DNA of 64,000 nucleotides from Bacillota bacterium (GTDB lineage: Bacteria > Bacillota > Clostridia > Lachnospirales > Lachnospiraceae). A program made the translations under genes and the position numbers. The stretch spans positions 124,001 through 188,000 of the forward strand of contig JAEZLZ010000058.1 in assembly GCA_023415055.1 (NCBI GenBank), given 5' to 3'. Under the pieces are notes generated by a model. That model had not been told where the DNA came from. It worked only from the letters and a program-made list of their open reading frames with translations, and searched no databases. Every line of letters starts with the position of its first letter. The first letter of the stretch is position 1. Shown here piece after piece: positions 60,499-64,000 of the stretch.

Positions 60499-60993
60499 TT
60501 ATAATACTTCGTTAATGTCTTCCAATTCGTTTTCAGTTAGCAGTCTCTCACAATCCAAAAGCAATTTTACCTCATTCCCGATTTTACCTATTTTCTTTAT
60601 ATACCTGTTATTTATCCCCCGGTGCGTTTGTGGTGGATCCACCATATCCTCTTCCGGTATGGTGATTACTTCTGCAACACTGTCCACAATAAGCCCTATG
60701 GATACCTCTTCGATATCAACTACAATCACACAGGTCCTGTCATTATATTCCTTCGGCTCCTTTTTAAACCTGAGTCTGACATCTAACACCGGAATGATTT
60801 TTCCTCTCAGATTAATAATTCCCCTCACATATTCAGGAAGCTCAGGTATTTCTGTAATCGATTGGATACCGATAATTTCGATTACATACTTAATCTCAAT
60901 ACCATAGCTTTCCTTCCCTAATGAGAAGGTCAAAAACCGATCCTTTTGGGTATCTTCTTCCATCTCCATAGTATTTTCAACTATGTTTGCCAT
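60499..60993 (-). CDS. cheW: Chemotaxis coupling protein CheW
   Basis: 164 aa, one CheW domain (FLTFSLGKESYGIEIKYVIEIIG, GIINLRGKIIPVLDVRLRFKKEP, VSIGLIVDSVAEVITIPEEDM). Very similar to the CheW at 22368-22871, including an N-terminal MEEDTQKDR stretch and the CERLL tail. Located between cheA and the receptor gene, so it couples this receptor to the adjacent kinase. Confidence 0.95.
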   Translation of the reverse strand: MANIVENTMEMEEDTQKDRFLTFSLGKESYGIEIKYVIEIIGIQSITEIPELPEYVRGIINLRGKIIPVLDVRLRFKKEPKEYNDRTCVIVVDIEEVSIGLIVDSVAEVITIPEEDMVDPPQTHRGINNRYIKKIGKIGNEVKLLLDCERLLTENELEDINEVL

Positions 60994-61047
60994 GTTTTCT
61001 TCCGCCTTTCTTTTGCATTTATTATTCTTATACCTTTAAATACCACA

Positions 61048-63120
61048 TTACCTACTTGTTAATCCTGCCGCATCAATAATCAGGCTGATGCTTCCATCTC
61101 CCAGCAGTGTGCAGCCGGAAAGGCCTCTAATCGTTTTGAAGCCCCGGATATATGCCGGTAATGTCTTAACCACTACCTGCTGCTGTCCTAGCAGCTCGTC
61201 CGCGAAGAGGCAAATCGAATGCTCTGCCTGTTCCATCATGATAATGATTCCGTCTGTCAGCCTCTTAATCTTTGTCTCTAATCCAAAGCTTTCATAAAGT
61301 CGTATGATGGGATAGCATTCTCCTCTTACCATAATCATTTCATTATTGTCCGGGTCCTTAAATATGTCACTGTCTTTTGGTCGGAAGGATTGCTTAATGG
61401 AAATGAGCGGTAAGGTAAAGCAGGAATTTCCGACTCTTATGTTCATTCCCTCGATAATGGCTAAGGTCAGCGGGATCTTTAGCGTAATCTGGGTACCTTG
61501 ACCGGGTATACTATCCACATATAAAGAGCCTCCAACTGTCTCAATATTTTTAGCTACCACATCCATTCCAACCCCACGGCCTGAGAACTCGGTAATCTGC
61601 TCATTGGTTGAGAAGCCAGGAAGCAAAATAAGATTAAATATATCTCGGTCCGTCATGTCATCTTCATTTTTTATGAGCAGATGATTTTCCCTAGCCTTTT
61701 TTAAAATCTTTTCTCTGTCCAGCCCTTTCCCATCATCTTTCACGATAATCAGGACATCTCTACCGAAATTTTTTGCTTCCAGGGTAATCGTTCCCATTTT
61801 TTGTTTTCCTTTGGCTAGTCTTTCACTCGAAGCTTCAATTCCATGGTCAAGTGAATTGCGAACAAGGTGCATCAACGGATCTGAGATATGTTCAATAATA
61901 TTCTTATCAACCTCCGTAGCTTCACCCAGTATTTCAAGCTTCACATCCTTCTCTAATTTCTTACACATATCCCGTACAATCCGATGCATCTTATTAAAAG
62001 TAGCAGAAAGAGAAACCATTCTGATCGACATTACAATATCCTGTAATTCTGTCGTAATCTTACTTAGCTGACCCGCCGACTTACGAAAATTATTAAGCTC
62101 CAAACCCAACAGATCCGGATTTTGAATTACCATTGCTTCTTGAATTACAATTTCTCCGACCAGATCCATAAGCTTATCCAGTTTTGCGACACTGACATTA
62201 ATCATATTCTGAGACGCTGGGGTTGCTTTCATCTCTTTATTGCCCGTGTCCTTATCTGATTTATTTAATACATTCGTCTCGGACACTCTGTTTTCTCGTT
62301 CTGTGAAATGAGATTTACTCTTTTCATATAATGTACTGATTTCCTCCTCATTTTCTAATTGGAGTAAATTCAAATCTTTGAGAAAGATTGTTTCCATTAG
62401 AAAGTCCTTCATTCCATCATAGGTATAGTCTGATTTTATATAAATACAAAACCCATCACGGCGAATAATTTCTGCTGTTTTATCGTTATCGATGATATCC
62501 TCCGGTATATATGCCATTTGGTCAGCGATACTCTCCAGATTACGAATGACGGTATATGCTCGTACGTTTTCCATTTCGCAGCCCTCTTCAAAAGAGATCA
62601 CTGCTTTAAACGTATTACATTCGGTATGCTCCATAATTGCATTCCGGCTCGAAAAGGTTTCATTTGCTGCAGCCGGTTTTTTGGCCTCTTCCCGATGAGA
62701 TAAATTATCTTCTTCCAGATGCTTTATGAACTGGTCCATATTGAGAATCAGATTAGATGGATTCCCATCCGCCTCTTTCCCATCCTTGATTTTATCTACT
62801 TCTCCTTTAATAAAATCCACCCCGGTAAGTACCAGGTCCGATAGCTTGGAGCTATCTTGTAAGATAGGTTTTTCTTCTCTTAGAAAATAAAAAACGTCTT
62901 CCATTGTATGAGCCAGGGTTGAGATGTTTTGAAACATCATCATGGCCGCAGAGCCTTTTATGGTATGCATGATACGAAATATTTCATTGATAGCTTCTTG
63001 CGTAAAGTAGTCATTGTTTTCTTCACTGCTTAATATCGATTGCTCCAGCTGTTCAATCAGCTGTGTTGTCTCAAATAGAAATAGATCCAGCAAAGATTCA
63101 TTTAAATTATCTTCTGACAT
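61048..63120 (-). CDS. cheA: Chemotaxis histidine kinase CheA
   Basis: 690 aa from ATG 63120 (TGGAGG 9 nt upstream; an ATG at 63141 lacks a site). P1 with phosphoacceptor H52 in MHTIKGSA, a P2-like domain (~180-260, FKAVISFEEGCEMENVRAYTVIRNL), P3 dimerisation (INVSVAKLDKLMDLVGEIVI), P4 ATPase (HLVRNSLDHGIE, DDGKGLD, GFSTNEQITEFSGRGVGMDVV) and P5 CheW-like regulatory domain at the C-terminus. All domains are present. No cheY, cheB, cheR, cheC or cheD adjoins, so it must work with a response regulator encoded elsewhere. Confidence 0.96.
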   Translation of the reverse strand: MSEDNLNESLLDLFLFETTQLIEQLEQSILSSEENNDYFTQEAINEIFRIMHTIKGSAAMMMFQNISTLAHTMEDVFYFLREEKPILQDSSKLSDLVLTGVDFIKGEVDKIKDGKEADGNPSNLILNMDQFIKHLEEDNLSHREEAKKPAAANETFSSRNAIMEHTECNTFKAVISFEEGCEMENVRAYTVIRNLESIADQMAYIPEDIIDNDKTAEIIRRDGFCIYIKSDYTYDGMKDFLMETIFLKDLNLLQLENEEEISTLYEKSKSHFTERENRVSETNVLNKSDKDTGNKEMKATPASQNMINVSVAKLDKLMDLVGEIVIQEAMVIQNPDLLGLELNNFRKSAGQLSKITTELQDIVMSIRMVSLSATFNKMHRIVRDMCKKLEKDVKLEILGEATEVDKNIIEHISDPLMHLVRNSLDHGIEASSERLAKGKQKMGTITLEAKNFGRDVLIIVKDDGKGLDREKILKKARENHLLIKNEDDMTDRDIFNLILLPGFSTNEQITEFSGRGVGMDVVAKNIETVGGSLYVDSIPGQGTQITLKIPLTLAIIEGMNIRVGNSCFTLPLISIKQSFRPKDSDIFKDPDNNEMIMVRGECYPIIRLYESFGLETKIKRLTDGIIIMMEQAEHSICLFADELLGQQQVVVKTLPAYIRGFKTIRGLSGCTLLGDGSISLIIDAAGLTSR

Positions 63121-63290
63121 ATCTATGCCTCCATATTCCATGACCTCTTAAAAAAGTTTTAAGCTTTTGTAGCCATATATTAACAGGAAAAACCTTACTT
63201 TATGTCTACGAAATTTTAATTAAATCACTCAAATATTAAGATGATTTTGTTTTAATTTCCCATTTACTCTTATATTTAATTATTATATCT

Positions 63291-63330
63291 AAAAAAGGAA
63301 CTACAGTTTAAAATAACTGAGTTCCCTTTT
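63291..63330 (-). terminator. Terminator after the sensor-kinase remnant
   Basis: Minus strand stem AGGGAACT(C)AGTT / AACTGTAGTTCCT followed by T6, ~25 nt after the remnant's final stop. Confidence 0.75.
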
Positions 63331-63353
63331 ACTATCTTATCATTATTCTGAAA

Positions 63354-63950
63354 TCAATACACCTTGTCACCGATTTGTTTAACTATATTTTTTATTGTAT
63401 ATGGTATTCTCACTTTTACCTTGGAATAGATCCCCGAAGCACTCTCACATGTAATTCCATAATTCTCACCAAAAAACATTTTGATTCTTTCATTCAATTT
63501 GTGATGCCTATTCCCTTGGTATACTTTACATCAGTTCTTTCCGGCTGCTCCAAGCTGTTATCATTGATGAAGCCAATCCCATTATCCTTTACTACGAATA
63601 CTACTTCTTCCTTGATACGCCTAGCAGATATCCATATGATTCCTCTGCCCGCTTTAGGCTCTATCCCATGGATGATTACATTTTCTACAATAGGTTGAAT
63701 GGAAAAGGGCGGCAGAAGACAAAGATCTGCTTCCCGATCGATGTCATACTCAACGGTCAGTTTATCCAGGTATTTATAAGATTGTATTTCTTAATTCTGT
63801 TATTGATATTTTACAGTTCTTCCATATAACGGCTTATGTGCTATATAACCGGAATAATCTGCGATCACAATTACCGGAACTGTAGATACCAACACATAAG
63901 AGGCAGTCAATTTGACCGGTATTTTAATTCAGCGTAGCACATTTGATATT
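63354..63950 (-). pseudogene. Decayed YesM/LytS-type sensor histidine kinase
   Basis: Hand translation of the minus strand. Near 63960-63830 I read a membrane-helix start, KIPVKLTASYVLVSTVPVIV, typical of the first helix of YesM kinases. At ~63793 it joins EIQSYKYLDKLTVEYDID and the HATPase N box LLPPFSIQPIVENVIIHGI, KDNGIGF, KGIGITN. A one-base deletion then causes a stop, and the other frame continues with KMFFGENYGITCESASGIYS to the end at 63354. The sensor domain and H-box are missing, there is an early stop, and the C-terminus is frameshifted. Confidence 0.8.
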
Positions 63951-64000
63951 TTATCAGGTAAGCAGATGATCAGAATGAAAATATGATTCATTTCTTAAAA

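Noticed and set aside
63375..63698. 107-codon plus-strand ORF near the right edge
   Set aside because: The minus strand here encodes clear histidine-kinase motifs, so this is an antisense shadow of the pseudogene.
1..64000. CRISPR arrays, tRNA or rRNA genes, phage or intact insertion sequences
   Set aside because: I saw no regular repeat-spacer series, no cloverleaf with T-arm consensus, and no transposase, integrase or phage protein on either strand.

Overview
The window looks like chromosome of an anaerobic, low-GC Gram-positive bacterium of the Lachnospiraceae (Clostridium cluster XIVa) type. The grounds are AT-rich intergenic DNA with strong AGGAGG-type ribosome sites, two T-box leaders, a cyclic-di-GMP-I riboswitch, superoxide reductase (desulfoferrodoxin) and AhpCF for oxygen defence, plant-polysaccharide glycosidases (GH39, two GH31), many sugar transport systems, and the rpsF-ssb-rpsR operon. 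I cannot name the species.

Layout. 1-1500: ahpC-ahpF with a PerR/Fur-type palindrome. 1540-9516: a short GIY-YIG UvrC-like nuclease, two tandem membrane-anchored sugar-binding proteins, a divergent dCache chemoreceptor, and a MATE exporter divergent from a MerR regulator. 9747-16517: a SorC-regulated ABC/kinase operon resembling lsr operons in layout, with a TrpA-like aldolase-fold protein. 16572-18662: rpsF-ssb-rpsR with a duplicated rpsR 3' end, and a small membrane protein. 18882-24998: GH39 xylosidase, a cheW-MCP pair behind a c-di-GMP riboswitch, and a PadR-HAAS pair. 25043-28826: a GNAT pseudogene, pyrophosphatase, and a LytTR-type two-component system flanked by two promoters that each carry LytTR-like direct repeats; one leads into a putative ~120-nt structured RNA, the other into a 16-codon ORF. 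28889-32613: an XRE/ABC-exporter operon, a MITE-like element and a gene remnant. 32645-41465: a mannitol PTS region with MtlR and two matching operators, its own HPr and Enzyme I, but 1-phosphofructokinase and a zinc dehydrogenase in place of mannitol-1-phosphate 5-dehydrogenase. 41710-43890: superoxide reductase, a flavin reductase-like protein and a probably leaderless ArsR-SRPBCC regulator. 44100-46175 and 56295-58368: short threonyl- and alanyl-tRNA synthetases, each behind a T-box whose specifier codon I can read (ACC, GCA). 46218-56164: a LacI-controlled oligosaccharide ABC/GH31 operon whose first gene, a GH13 glucosidase, is a pseudogene. 58646-63120: cheA-cheW-MCP, paralogous to the riboswitch-controlled pair. 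63354-63950: a decayed YesM-type sensor kinase.

How the genes work together. The window is dominated by carbohydrate capture and by environment-sensing regulation. Three separate transport and catabolic units (SorC/CUT2, mannitol PTS, LacI/GH31) each carry a local regulator with operator-like palindromes placed around a recognisable promoter. The chemotaxis genes form two paralogous cheW-MCP modules, one under c-di-GMP control and one with cheA. At least four gene remnants (GNAT, unknown, GH13, sensor kinase) show active gene decay. The most unusual items are the TrpA-like enzyme in the sugar operon, a mannitol operon that seems to run through fructose 1-phosphate, and the LytTR system with its two small transcripts.
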